Positions 24,840 through 36,331 of a stretch of 64,000 nucleotides of DNA are shown here, piece after piece. This DNA is from Megascapheus bottae (taxonomy: Eukaryota; Chordata; Mammalia; Rodentia; Geomyidae): assembly GCA_024803745.1 (NCBI GenBank), contig JANJXV010000013.1, positions 5,022,001 to 5,086,000 of the forward strand. Reading direction: 5' to 3'. The position numbers and the translations under genes were made by a program. A model generated the notes under the pieces. It was not told where the DNA came from, did no database searches, and saw only the letters and a program-made list of their open reading frames with translations. Numbering within the stretch: position 1 is the stretch's first letter; the number at the start of each line of letters is the position of its first letter.

Positions 24840-26240
24840 CAGGACTTTTTCTTAAATAGCAAAATATTTCTACTTACCAGTGGCCAAACTTTATGTGTTC
24901 TTATAGAGACAGGAACTTACAACTGTTTTATAAGAGTTTTTGTTTGCCTCTCATCCTTAGTCCTCACTGAACTGACCTCATTGACTATCCAAGTCTTCAC
25001 TCAAGTTTTTTTGTTTTTGTTTTTTTGTTTTTTTGTTTTTTTTTTACCAGGGCCTGGGCCTGAAACCTGTAGCTAATGAACCTGTAGACTATAACAGCCC
25101 AGCCCTGTACTGTAGTTGACTAGCTCTTATCTCATACCTTACTAGTCCTCAAGATCCTTAGCATCATAGATCCTAATAGCTCTAATAGATTCTAATGATC
25201 CTCGAGTAGCTTGCTTATTTGTTATCATTTTCATTGAAGTCTACTGATTATGCAGCAGGTTAGTCCCATGGAAGACACACTGATTCTCAGCTGCGATCCT
25301 TAACTTTCATCAGTGGAACATCTATCATCATCCAAGCCACATGAAAGATACAGATAACCAGGAAACCCACAGTTTCTGTTCTTCCTTTTTCTCCATTCAC
25401 CAACTACTTTTGGTACTTTTCCTCCAAGTACCAAAATACAAGTGGAACACAAACTCCACTGTCGAAACTCCAAAACCTATGAAAGTGTTTTTCTCCCATC
25501 TCCAGCACACTGGAACCAAGGTGACACTTGTCTAAACTTTTGTCCTTTTCCTCTCTGACCTTTGAAAGGATTGGTATTTTCCTTCATACTTGACAGACTC
25601 ATCTCCACGTTAAATCCTGACTGCTTTTCATTAAGCAATTCTTGTTCTACTCATTACCTTTCCTTGAAAAACTAATTCAAAGGAAAAGAAGGCTCTCATC
25701 AGCGCTCTTTAAAAAATAATTTAAAAAATGACCGTTATATATTTTTGGACAGACTATTTTTTCCCTAGTTACGCTTTTGTGTTTTCCTAGAACTTTGGAC
25801 AGTGTTTTAACATTGTTGAAAATAGCCTCATCTTAAAATCATAGTCTTTATCTTCCTAGTGAGTATTTTTCTAGATTTACTTTTATCTCTCTGGTCAGCT
25901 TCAGCAGCTGTTATTCCACTCAACCTAATAATGGCGACCTGCTAAGCTGGAACCTGGAGACACCTAAGAGCCAGGGTGCTGCAGCCTCACTCTTGATCTA
26001 CTTCTATTCTTCATTTTCTCCTTACAAATGACCTCATCATTCCTATTTATAATTAAAGTACACAGCTCTAAACCAGACATTTCTTCTGCATTTTAGCCTG
26101 TATATTAAATTGGCTACTTAGCATTCCCTCCAGAATGTCTTAGAGGTACCTAAACTCAACCTGGCCAAAATGCATTTCATAATCTGATCTTCCAGAATTA
26201 TGTCCTTTGGAATTTCCTACCTCATTGCATAGTTCATTGA
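24840..26240. other. Intronic sequence, mostly unique
   Basis: A T-rich run at about 25008-25045 precedes a short Geo-like trace (ttaccagggcctgggcctga). Nothing else is recognised. Confidence 0.4.
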
Positions 26241-26632
26241 AATTTTATTTTTCTGTTTAAAAAAAATCATTATTGTGAAGGTGACAGGGATATTACAGTT
26301 ATATGAGTCAGGTAATATTTCTTTTTGAACAATGCCATTTTTCTTCACTTTCTCCAAGATTTTCCCTCCCCAACCCCCCCCCACTAAATTCTATAGTTCA
26401 TTGTCAGGATAGTGTCCAGTGACTATCACGGCTGCATTTGTTCACCCTTGGTCCCATCATTCCTCTGCTCCCCCTACACTTCCCAAAACCGATAAACTTA
26501 GATACAAGACACAATGTACAGAAACTTTTTTAAAAAAAAAAGCAACAATGGAGACAAAAATAACCAAAAAGCAAAATAACAAAAGGCCCTTTTTCCATTT
26601 CTTGGATACATTTATATAAATATCATTTTAAG

Positions 26633-26821
26633 GGCCCGGAGTTTGGCCTAGTGGTTAAAGTGCTTGCCTAGCATGCGTGAAGACCCGGGTTCGATTCCTC
26701 GGTACCACATACATAGAAAAAAGCCAGAAGTGGTGCTGAGGCTCAAGTGGTTGAGCTCTAGCCTTGAGAAAGTCCAAGGACAGTGCTCAGGCCCTGAGCT
26801 CAAGCCCAGGACTGGCAAAAA
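26633..26821 (+). mobile_element. IDL-Geo SINE with 15-bp target site duplication, nested in L1
   Basis: Very close to the window's consensus. It is flanked by aaatatcattttaag at 26618-26632 and 26822-26836. Low divergence and a perfect duplication suggest a recent insertion. Confidence 0.95.
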
Positions 26822-27144
26822 AAATATCATTTTAAGTGATTATATACACATAGTTTTTGAGCCTCTGTGATCCTATCCTAAGAATATCGCCCTTTCATCT
26901 CACTGTGTGATTATTTAGAGTCCCATTTAATTTATAATTTCCATGAGTAACATTTTGTCTTTTACCATTCCTTGTGTTTACTTGTAGATTTATAGGCATA
27001 TTCTAGTTACAACAAATGAGGGTAACCATGGAGCCTATGTTTCTGTGGGTCAGCTTATTCACTTAATATAATTTTTTCTAAATCTTTTTATTTCCTTGCA
27101 AATGGTACAATATTGTTCTTTCTGATAGAAGCATAGAATTCTAT

Positions 27145-27188
<44 letters not shown>

Positions 27189-27193
27189 TGTGT
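27145..27193. repeat. (GT)n microsatellite inside L1
   Basis: About 24 GT units with one tat interruption, located where L1 normally reads tgtataaata. Confidence 0.95.
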
Positions 27194-27524
27194 CACATTT
27201 TCTTGCTCATTCATCTACTGAGGGGCATCTGGGTTGATGTTGATTCTGTATCTTGGCTATAGTAAATAATGAGGCAATGCACATGGTTCCTCTGGTACCT
27301 TTAGTATGGCTTTGTTTGTGGTCTGTTGGGTAAATGCCTGGGAACTGAATTATTGAGTCATAAGGAAAGCAGTACAGTGGTTCCTCAAAAGACTAAACGT
27401 TTCTATTCACCTCATGAATCTCAATGCCAGCAATCTGGTTTAAGATGCTTCATGTTCCATTGAATTACAGCAGCTTCCAAATCAGTCTTGGTACCTTGTC
27501 ACCATGTCCATCAGTTTTGTCTTC

Positions 27525-27640
27525 CCAATATAGCCAGTCGTTACAATTCTCCAAATTATTTAACTTTGACTTTTTTCATCTGTAAGATACAGATAATCAT
27601 AGTTACTAGTCTCTGATGATATCTTGAGTGAGTCAACACT
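27525..27640 (+). mobile_element. Possible MIR fragment
   Basis: attatttaactttgac then catctgtaagatacagataa resembles the MIR core region. Confidence 0.45.
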
Positions 27641-27650
27641 CAAACATTGG

Positions 27651-27868
27651 TTTTTTTTTTATTTTTTTATTTTTTTTTCCAGTCCTGGGCTTGGGCTCAG
27701 GGCCTGAGCACTGTCCCTGGATTTTCCCAAGGCTAGGGCTCTACCATTTGAGCCACAGCCACAGCACCACTTCTGGCTTTTTGCTATGTATGTGGTACTG
27801 AGGAATTGAACCTGGGTCTTCATGCATGCTAGGCAAGCACTCTACCACTAGGCCAAACTCCCGGCCCT
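27651..27868 (-). mobile_element. IDL-Geo SINE
   Basis: Complete copy with a T-rich tail complement (27651-27680) and a small duplication 'cacagccacag' in the Geo half. A ctcaaaca(c/t)t-like repeat flanks both sides. Confidence 0.9.
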
Positions 27869-27999
27869 CAAACACTGTTTTTATATAATAGAACATCTTC
27901 CTTACAGTACAACTATGGGGGTCATTATAATGATCACCTTATTATCAAAACATTGCTACATAAAACTCATGCATAGTTTCTTATATTTTACTCTTCAGA

Positions 28000-28440
28000 A
28001 TCAAGTACAAAATTCTCAACATGACGGCAAAGCCTGATAGGATCTGGCCTCTGGCTATTTCTCCGCCCTCAGCTAGAGACAAGGTGTGCCTATTTATTTG
28101 TGCTTGCCATGTCTTGCTATTTATTTTCCATCCCTCCCTCATTCAAACTCCTTAATGCTTCAAAGGCTTCACACACAGAATGTTCTGCTCCAAACACTCT
28201 CTCCTGCACATTAGTCAGTGCCTGCTGTTCCTACAGCTCTCAGTCAACTACTTCCTCGAAGAAACCTTCCTTGACTACGGAGAGGAAAAGTCTTGTACAT
28301 TTTCCTATATAATTGCCTAAATTAGTATTCTCCTGTGTAGCTAGTCATTGAATGTCCAGTCCTGAATTCTCCTTTGAGAAAATAAGTAACATGCTTTAGG
28401 GACTGGTTCTATTTCATTCTATTTTCAGAATTTAGTATAA
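28000..28440 (+). mobile_element. L2 LINE 3' end
   Basis: In order: aagtacaaaattctcaacat, ggcaaagcctgataggatct, ttcctcgaagaaaccttcct, gggactggttctatttcatt and agaatttagtataatgt. This is the well known L2 3' layout, ending where the MER2-like element begins. Confidence 0.7.
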
Positions 28441-28442
28441 TG

Positions 28443-28830
28443 TATTGTTCTTGACTTATGATGATTCAACTTACATTATTTCAAGTTTACAATGCTGTGA
28501 ATACAATATGCATTGTGTATTGCTGTAAAATTGGATCTTTTCCTGGGCTAATGATATGTACTATGATGCTATATGTACTATGGGCTAATGATATGTGTTA
28601 TAATGCTATAATATGTACCATAATGCAATTCTAGGAAGCTGTGGAGTGACAATTCTCAGTCACCTAGGCAATACCAAGAGAAGACCACCAATATTCAGTG
28701 CACTGCACTGTAAAGGTATGATGTCCTGCAGGTTAGCTTTGTTAAATACCTTTGATTTTCTTTTTACTTCAATTCTGGAATGGCTTATCAGGACTAAACT
28801 TCACCATAAGTTAAGGAACCTCTGTAGCTT
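28443..28830 (+). mobile_element. MER2-like DNA transposon (Tigger-derived, non-autonomous)
   Basis: The left end (cttgacttatgatgattcaa, then caagtttacaatgctgtgaa) and the right end (ttatcaggactaaacttcac then ataagttaaggaacctctgta-like) match the terminal regions of MER2. The centre carries an extra imperfect repeat of gggctaatgatatgt at 28543 and 28581. Confidence 0.7.
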
Positions 28831-29225
28831 CAATCTTATATAGTTCTGTTTAGATCCTTGCATTGATTTAAAAAAAAAAGCTGAGTACATGCAAACTTTG
28901 AAGCTACTAAAGGCACTCTGTCTGGAATTTTTGATAAATATTTGATGAAGGAAACACATCTTGTCTTTTTTTACTCAAATGCTTTAAGGCCCAATGTCTG
29001 TCGTTCAGCATCCTTACCTGCTGCTGCTGCTTCAGAACCTCTCTGTGAGTCTATTTAAACCACCACTTACTTTAATCTAGACTTTTTTTTGTTAACTTGG
29101 TATTGTTTTTGGAGCTACTGGTACAGTCATCTCAGAATCATTTCATGGAACTATTTGAAAAGAATGGATGTTAAATTACTTTCTTCTTATCCCTAATGAA
29201 ATAATGATATTATTTGTTTGTTCTT

Positions 29226-29436
29226 CTGGAACTGGGGGCTTGAACTGAGGGCCTGGATATGGTCTCTGAGCTTTTGTGCTCAAGGCTAGCATCCTGCCAC
29301 TTGTATCATGGCTCCACTTCCAGCTTTTTGCTGGTTAATTGGAGATAACAGTCTCCTGCACTTTCCCCAAACCAGACTCTCAGATCTCAGCCTCCTAAGT
29401 AGTTGGGATTACCGATATGAGCCACTGATGCTTGGC
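29226..29436 (-). mobile_element. B1-like/Geo composite SINE
   Basis: gggggcttgaactgagggcc, tcaaggctagcatcctgcca and cagcctcctaagtagttggg are present in the expected order. Confidence 0.82.
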
Positions 29437-29719
29437 CATTTAATTAAATTTCTAAATTAAAAAAAATATCCTTAGAATTAAAATAACTGAAACAAAAATC
29501 AGCTTTCTTAAATGATTGAAATATCTATTGTTCAATGTGGGTCTAATCATTCATTGTCAGATTATGTATTTATGGATAACAATCTTTTATTATAGTAAAA
29601 TTCTCAGACAATGGACAAGGCTTGATAGTTTACAAGTCAGAGAGAGCTTGTCAAGTAAATCTGTGTATATCAGGAACATGTGAGAATTATTTATTTTTTC
29701 ACTGAGTCAAAAACTGAAT

Positions 29720-29827
29720 CTAGGAAGTGGTGCTTTGGCTCGAGGGGTAGGGCTGGAGCCTTGAGCTGAAGAGCTCAGGGACAGAACCCAGGCCCAGAGT
29801 TCAAGGCCCACAACCGGGAAAGAAAAG
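29720..29827 (+). mobile_element. Geo module alone
   Basis: gaagtggtgctttggctcga to aaggcccacaaccgggaaag, of the gagctgaagagctcaggg subtype. No left half precedes it. Confidence 0.75.
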
Positions 29828-29837
29828 TACAACTACT

Positions 29838-29942
29838 TCATTGAGCACCTATACTTCAAGCTACTGAGGAGGCTGAGATTTGGTTCAGACGTAGCCCAGG
29901 CAGACAAATCTGTGAGTCTCTTATCTGCAATTAATTAGCAAA
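29838..29942 (+). mobile_element. B1-like SINE half without Geo
   Basis: B1-like tcaagctactgaggaggctg to the gcaattaattagc junction, then no Geo. Together with the Geo module just upstream it looks like two independent truncated pieces. Confidence 0.65.
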
Positions 29943-30013
29943 CAACTAATAGTAAAGTGGTGGATCAATAGAGTGCCAGCTATGGGGGTAAAAAAAAAAT
30001 AAAGAGAATTCAG

Positions 30014-30018
<5 letters not shown>

Positions 30019-30060
<42 letters not shown>

Positions 30061-30068
30061 GTGTGTGT
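30019..30068. repeat. (GT)n microsatellite
   Basis: About 24 GT units. Confidence 0.95.
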
Positions 30069-30423
30069 AAAATCACTGCAATACTGAAAAGATCTTTTCT
30101 TTGTCTTTAGATGAATCGAAGTTGAAATGAGTTCAGGCAGCAAGCCAATTCACTTCCTAGTTTTTTTCCATATTCTCAACCCCTCAAATCTGTTAATGCT
30201 AATTATACTAATTATACTGTCTATATCCTACTCAAAAATGGAAGAAAATGGCCCACTACAAGGCTAGTGGGAGATGCTTCAAGTTAGAACAATGTTTCCT
30301 TCTTTTTTCTTTCATTATACTTGAATTTGTCCCTAAATATACCTACACTTTGCATGAAATGGCCCATTGAGTTCAAAGTAGAGCCTTATTCATAGATAAC
30401 CTGATAGGTTGTTTTGAAAAATA

Positions 30424-31765
30424 GTGTTTTATTCCTAAATATTTTTCCATATATTTTATGGTAATTAATAGAAGGGTTACATTATATTCACCAGATAGAA
30501 GGTGTATTACCTCACATACATTGATATCCTTTCTCATGTCTTGGTCCCCATTTCCGTCCCCCCACCCCCACCTCTCATCTTGTTTCCCCCTCTTCCCTAT
30601 CCTATTTCAAATAACCGAATAAGCATATATACAATTTATCAGATAACAAGGTGAAATGCTGCAACAATATGAGATAACCAAGGGACAGCAAAAGAGATGA
30701 GAGATATCATAGTACATTAAGGACAACAATCACTCATTATATGGCTTTTGTTTCTATATCCTGGAGGTCCTTATATTTAGCTTCATCTTATCTGGCCTTA
30801 TGTATCTAGGTTTTGTTCAGTTGTAAATCTCTGCTAGGAGAGCCCAAGGTTTCTACTGATTGTGACAAATACAGGAAACCATTGAGCCTATGTTCCTTTG
30901 AGTTTGGCTTACTTCACTTAATATGATTTTTTCTAAGTCTTTCCATTTCCTTACAAATGGGGCAATGTCATTCTTTCTGACAGCAGCATAGAATTCCATT
31001 GTGTATAAATACCACATCATGTTGATCCACTTATCAATGGAGGGGCTGGGTCCATATCTTTGCTATGGTAAATAGTGCTGCAATGAACATCGTTGTGCTA
31101 GTGGATTTAGTATGTCCTTGTTTCTGGACGATTGGGTAAATGCCAAGTAGTGGAATTGCTGGGTCATAGGGGAGCTCTATGCTTAGTCTTTTGAGGAACT
31201 GCCACACTGCTTTCCATAGTGGTTGAAGGAGTTTGCACTCCCACCAACAGTGTAGTAGTGATCCCTCCTGGCCACATCCCCTCCAGCATCTGTTGTGATT
31301 AATTTCTTGATCATGGCCATTCTAACTGGAGTGAGGTGGAATCTTAAAGTTGTTTCTATTTTCATTTTTTTATGACCAGAGATGTCAAGCATTTCTTCAT
31401 GTGTCTGTAGGACATTCTTATTTCATTTTCAGAGAACACTCTCTTTAGGTCTTTGGACCATCTTTTAATGGCTTGGTTGTTTATTGCGAGATTAGTTTTT
31501 GAGTGATTCAGTTTTTTGAGCTGTTGATATATTTTAGATATGAGGCCTTTGTCCATTGTATGGTTAGTGAAGATCTTCTCCCACTCTGTGGGCTTTCTAG
31601 TTAATTTTCAAGCTGTGTCCTTTGCCATACAGAAGCTCTGCAGTTTAATGCAGTCCCACTTATCCAGACTTTCTCTGATTTGCTGTGTTTCTGTTCTGAT
31701 CTCCTTGATGACCCATTGATGATTCAACAATGTGTTGTAAATCTCCATGAGTTACAAGGGATATG
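30424..31765 (-). mobile_element. L1 LINE: 3' UTR and C-terminal ORF2, rearranged
   Basis: The + strand starts with the reverse-complemented 3' end (attaatagaagggttacatta, gatagaaggtgtattacctc). It continues into reverse-complemented ORF2 C-terminus (ctttccatagtggttgaagg, accaacagtgtagtagtgat, gccatacagaagctctgcag). Past about 31690 it jumps to an earlier ORF2 segment (on the minus strand, tgaatcatcaatgggtcatc), so part of ORF2 is missing. Frames contain stops and it is not active. Confidence 0.85.
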
Positions 31766-31769
31766 ACAC

Positions 31770-32310
31770 TTGTGTCTCCACTAAATTCAGGATCCAAACA
31801 CTTTAAAAAGTCTTTTTCTCCTGCGATTTGGCTTTATGGTTTTTCTGATCAGTTTGCTTGATTGGGCAGAAATAAAAAAGCCGGTGAAGCTGTGAGTGGC
31901 TTTGTTTACAAGAACTGAGGCCATGCCCAGGGGGAGGAGGACCTTTGGCTAGTGCTGGGTTCAGACAACCGGCTAAGCTGCCTCTGGGAAACCCTTTGCC
32001 CTTTTGAATGATGGGGCTGCCAGCACTTCTTCTCAGGCTCCAGTTGGTTTGGCAGGGTCTTTGCCAGCAGTCAAAATGGCGCTGCTCTCGACTGGAGGGG
32101 GAGGAGATTCATTCCCAATGCCATTTCGCTAGCAGAAGTGGAAACTTCTCCACGGAGTTTACTCACAAATTGCTGGATTTTCTAGTTCTGTGAAGCTGGC
32201 AGGTCCACACCACGGCCAAGTGATGGCTTTGGGCTTGTGCAGGCTCTGTCGGCTCTGTCTGGAGCTGGTAGGTCTGCGCTGCTGTGAAGTGCTATAAGCT
32301 CAAGAGCCAG
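31770..32310. mobile_element. GC-rich segment abutting the L1, possible L1 5' UTR or LTR remnant
   Basis: This stretch is much richer in G and C than its surroundings. It contains gtcaaaatggcgctgctctc, a YY1-like AAAATGGCG core, and gggggaggag repeats, features common in L1 promoters. It follows directly on truncated L1 ORF2 sequence. If it is the 5' UTR, the L1 is an internally deleted copy. Orientation could not be settled by eye. Confidence 0.4.
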
Positions 32311-32319
32311 AGGGAGGCC

Positions 32320-32836
32320 TCTAAGTATTTTTTAAGACATAAAATTGTTAGGTGTTTCTTGATGCAGATACCATGTGAGCTAAGTATTAATAGTGTTTGA
32401 TCAAAAAACAAAAATGTCTTATCTTCCATACAACTTATTAAAGATTTCCTGTTTTGCTTCTAGTATAACTATCCTGATTGATAGTACAAAATTCAATATT
32501 TAAAAATGAATATACAGGTGAGTAAATGGAAGAATAAATGAATGATCAATATGGCATTCAAAATCTCTTCTTCATCTACATGTGGACTGAACACTGGCTA
32601 ACAGAATAGATGATTTCCTGGTTGGTCAATGGAAAGTGGTTGTAGAACATGTGTCCTTGGTGTCAACAGAAAAACAACATGTTTTAGCTTATAAAATTCT
32701 GCTGCTGTCTTTTAGTTATAGGCTTCAAAGACAATCAAGAATCACTGTTTGTTTTATGGCTATATATGCACCCAATATATTTTCCATCACTGTATGATTA
32801 TATAGTATATACATACATAGGAACATAATATCTAGG

Positions 32837-32889
<53 letters not shown>

Positions 32890-34050
32890 TCTCATTCACC
32901 TCTACTTTTCCAAGTTGGTTAAAACTTCTTGTATTCCTTCTAGAATGAAGTGAGACATTAGTACCCTCAGGCAGAGACACCATTCATATTATATTAAGTG
33001 CTGCAAAAGAGCATTATTTGCATAATAAGGTTTATCTCTAAAATCCTGGACTGTGCTTTGTAAACAGAAATTGGTGGCCTGACCTTCTAAAAAAGCTGCT
33101 GTTTTCAACTCAGCTTTAATTTTTTTTTCTGAGGTTGTCACTTCTGCCATCTGTTATTCCTTCTGGGGGGAGAAGGAGATGCATGCAATAAAATCTTTTA
33201 AGGAACCATCATTGCATAATTTGTTCTGAGGTCAAAGCCAATACTCTGAAAATTGGTCCATCATTTGTGATGATGTTGCAATATTAGAAGACTTTATCAA
33301 ATACATTTTGTGTCTGAAGTGTATTCAACAGAGAATCAAATTAGGTGTTTGCGGTAAGTGCACTTGTTCCTGAACTTGCCTAAAGTACAACGTTAGAACA
33401 ATATTTTCTGTCGGTCCCACTTACCCTTCATTGTCTGAAAGATATATTAGCAAATAAAATAAGAACCTGGGAAATAAATTTTGGTGCCCGAATCATAGAA
33501 ATAATCACTTTTATTTCCACTGCAAAATGTAAGAAAGTAAATACCAAATTTTCTTACTCCTGCTTAAAAGGGAAAGGAACCAAAGAAAATTTTTATATTC
33601 CAATTAAGTGCTTTCTAAAAGAAATATACACTATTCTGTTGCATTTCAATTTAGTTTATTTACCTTCAAAGGTATACATACACTAGGATTGATGTTGGAA
33701 ATTGACTGTTTTATATTGTGTTCTTAAATCCTTTATCAAAAATGAGCTCTTTGAAGAAAAATGATTTAGTCAGAGCTTCACCATAGTTAAAGAAGGACTC
33801 TAAGAGGAATATGAAATAGATTTCAAGGCTAATTTTCTTTAAAGCATGATTGGATTTTGCCTGTGATTAGAGAGTTAAGGAGAAACTGTGGAGATGAATT
33901 AGTTCCTTGGGCTTGAATTGGGATAGAAGATTATTCTAGTGAACTTATTCAGCAAAAGGCTGAAGGATTTCTTTCCATTTCTAAAGATCAATTGTTTCAT
34001 CTTTTATAACTGGTAAAAGAAAAGAAATGAATAAAAAGAATAAACTAAGA
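32320..34050. other. Unique intronic sequence with one GT repeat
   Basis: No exon or interspersed repeat was recognised apart from the (GT)n at 32840. Confidence 0.45.
32840..32888. repeat. (GT)n microsatellite
   Basis: About 24 uninterrupted GT units. Confidence 0.95.
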
Positions 34051-34055
34051 TAAAG

Positions 34056-34245
34056 TCAGGTAATGGTGGACCATGCCTATAATCCTAGCTACTCAGGAAG
34101 CTGAAATCTGAGAATCAAAGTTGGATGCCATCCCAGGCAGAAAAGTCCTGGAGACCCATATTTCCAATTAACCAACAAAAAATTAACCAGAAAAATATCT
34201 GTGAGAAAGAGCAAAGTTCTAAGTTCAAGCCCTAGTTCAAGAAAA
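34056..34245 (+). mobile_element. B1-like/Geo composite SINE
   Basis: B1-like catgcctataatcctagcta, junction tttccaattaaccaac, and a reduced Geo (agttctaagttcaagcccta). Its tail has become the CA repeat that follows. Confidence 0.75.
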
Positions 34246-34246
34246 T

Positions 34247-34362
34247 ACACACACACACACACAAACACACACACATGCACACACAACACAATGAAAAGAA
34301 AGAAGAAAGAAAGAAGGAAGAGTGGGAGAAAGGGAGGGAGGGAAGGAGAGAAGAAGGAAATT
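34247..34362. repeat. (AC)n then purine-rich (GAAA/GGA)n tract
   Basis: (AC)n to about 34290, then aagaaagaagaaagaaagaa and gggagggagggaaggag-type purine runs to 34362. Confidence 0.9.
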
Positions 34363-34419
34363 ATTAAGATGAAGCCTGTGACATGATTAACATAATAACA
34401 GCAATAAAAAATGTGGTTG

Positions 34420-34607
34420 GCCGGGAGTTTGGCCTAGTGGTTAAAGTGCTTGCCTAGCATGCATGAAGACCCGGGTTCGATTCCTCGGTACCACATACAT
34501 AGAAAAAAGCCGGAAGTGGTGCTGAGGCTCAAGTGGTAGAGCTCTAGCCTTGAGAAAATCCAAGGACAGTGCTCAGGCCCTGAACTCAAGCCCAGGACTG
34601 GCAAAAA
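34420..34607 (+). mobile_element. IDL-Geo SINE with 14-bp target site duplication
   Basis: Near-consensus copy bounded by aaaaaatgtggttg at 34406-34419 and 34608-34621. Confidence 0.95.
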
Positions 34608-34837
34608 AAAAAATGTGGTTGCATTTGCTTATTTATTCAACTAATACTGTGACAGGCATAGTTAGTGCCCATGAGTTAAATTAATGTAGTCTTTTTTTAT
34701 GAATGATATTCAATAAATATGACTGCAGAATTAAGTTCTAGGTGCTCTGTTATGGAAAAGGACTACCTAACCCCAGCTGATGTGTCAGGTAAACTTCACA
34801 GAGTAGAAGATTCCTTTTTTTCTTTTCTTTTTTTTCT

Positions 34838-35026
34838 TTTTTTTGCCAGTCCTGGGGCTTAAACTTAAAACCAGGACACTGTCTTTGAGCTTTCTCAAGG
34901 CTAAAGCTCTACCACTTGAGCCACAGCACCACTTCCAGCCTTTCTGTGTATGTGATACTGAAGAGTGAAACCCAGGGCTTTCATGCATGCTAGGCAAGAA
35001 ATCTACCATCAGGCCACATTCCTGGC
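34838..35026 (-). mobile_element. IDL-Geo SINE
   Basis: Complete copy, more diverged than the one at 34420, with a T/C-rich tail complement at 34815-34840. Confidence 0.85.
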
Positions 35027-35109
35027 CAAAGTAGAGAATTCACAAGTTGGGTTTAGATTAATGAAGGAAGGTTTAGATGTAGAAGTGTCATGATTGTATT
35101 TGAAGTAAT

Positions 35110-35111
<2 letters not shown>

Positions 35112-35175
<64 letters not shown>

Positions 35176-35205
35176 GAGAGAGAGAGAGAGAAAGGGAGAG
35201 AAAAT
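35112..35205. repeat. (GA)n tract
   Basis: A run of about 30 AG units followed by interrupted GA/GGGA units. It is a long all-purine stretch with mirror symmetry. Confidence 0.95.
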
Positions 35206-35702
35206 GAGGAAGGATCACAAACCAAAACATTCTTTCAAGGACATACCTCACAATAATGCCCTATTTCCCCCAATTAGTCCTGTCTCCTAAAATTTCCACC
35301 ATCTCCACAAAGAATATTATGCTAAGAATCATTCATTTATTCATGAGATCTGAGGCCTGCCATGGCCTAACCTCTGAATACTGCTGCCGAGGAGCTAGAC
35401 CTCCAGGATATAAGCATTGGGAGAGATTTCACCTTCAAAGCATGCTACATACCTCTGTTCTCATCCCACAGGATATAATAAATCCAAAGACTCAAAGGTC
35501 AAGATTTAATAAGGCTAATATTTTTATTGCTTCATTAAAGACATCCTTAAAAGAAACTGACCTTTTGTAAGTATGGAATAATGAAAAACAATCCATGATT
35601 ACTACAATATCATGAAGCTACTAATGTATCTTTTACTAAATCACTAACATTTTTAGCAACATATAAATACAATTCAAAAGGTAATTATATCTTAGTATTG
35701 GA

Positions 35703-35772
35703 TTGTGCGTGTATGTGTGTGTGTTTGCGTGTGCACGTGCATGCATGCGCACACATGCATATGAGCATACAC
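35703..35772. repeat. Alternating purine-pyrimidine tract
   Basis: gtgtgtgtgtttgcgtgtgc, then gtgcatgcatgcgcacacat. It is mostly GT/CA/GC alternation with local palindromes, a sequence type prone to Z-DNA. Confidence 0.8.
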
Positions 35773-35775
35773 AGG

Positions 35776-35999
35776 TACTAGGGCTTGAACTCAGGGCTGA
35801 GGAACTAACTGTCCCTTAGTTTTTCCAGTCAAGACTGATGTTCTGTCATTTGAACTACAGCCATTACTAGCTTTCGGTTGGTTAATTGGAGATAAGAGCT
35901 TCATTCACTTTCATGTGCTGACTGACTTCAAACCAAGATCCTGAGATCTCAGCTTCCTGAGTAGATAGAATTACAGGTGTGAGCCACGAGTACCTGGCT
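35776..35999 (-). mobile_element. B1-like/Geo composite SINE
   Basis: gggcttgaactcagggctga, ggttaattggagataagagc and cagcttcctgagtagataga in order. The alternating tract sits at its tail end. Confidence 0.8.
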
Positions 36000-36006
36000 T
36001 ATAGTA

Positions 36007-36119
36007 ACAAAAGCTGGAAGTGGTGCTATGGCTCAAGTGGCTGAGCCCTAGCCTAGAGGAAAAAGGCCAAGGACAGTGCTCAGACCCCCAGGACTGGAAA
36101 AAAAAAGAAAAGAAAAGAA
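36007..36119 (+). mobile_element. Geo module alone
   Basis: gctggaagtggtgctatggc to ccccaggactgg and an (aaaag)n tail. It has no left half. Confidence 0.75.
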
Positions 36120-36131
36120 ATATTAAAATGA

Positions 36132-36319
36132 TGCCGGGAGTTTGGTCTAGTGGTAGAGTGCTTGCCTAGCATGCATGAAGACCCGGGTTCAATTCCTCGG
36201 TACCATGTACATAGAAAAAAGCCAGAAGTGGTGCTGAGGCTCAAGTAGTAGAGCTCTAGCCTTGAGAAAGTCCAAGAACAGTGCTCAGGCCCTGAGCTCA
36301 AGCCCAGGACTGGCAAAAC
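36132..36319 (+). mobile_element. IDL-Geo SINE with 12-bp target site duplication
   Basis: Near-consensus copy flanked by atattaaaatga at 36120-36131 and 36320-36331. It landed in the A-rich tail of the preceding Geo fragment. Confidence 0.93.
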
Positions 36320-36331
36320 ATATTAAAATGA

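Larger units (their letters stand above)
26245..27430 (-). mobile_element. Degraded L1 3' portion, interrupted by a SINE and a GT repeat
   Basis: On the + strand, gtgacagggatattacagtt, then attcacttaatataattttt, tgatagaagcatagaattct, and gttgggtaaatgcctgggaa are the reverse-complement landmarks of an L1 3' end. The same landmarks recur in better shape at 30900-31150. ORF2 frames are broken by many stops. Confidence 0.75.

Noticed and set aside
30019..30068. Threonine-histidine repeat peptides from minus-strand frames
   Set aside because: They are translations of (GT)n microsatellites.
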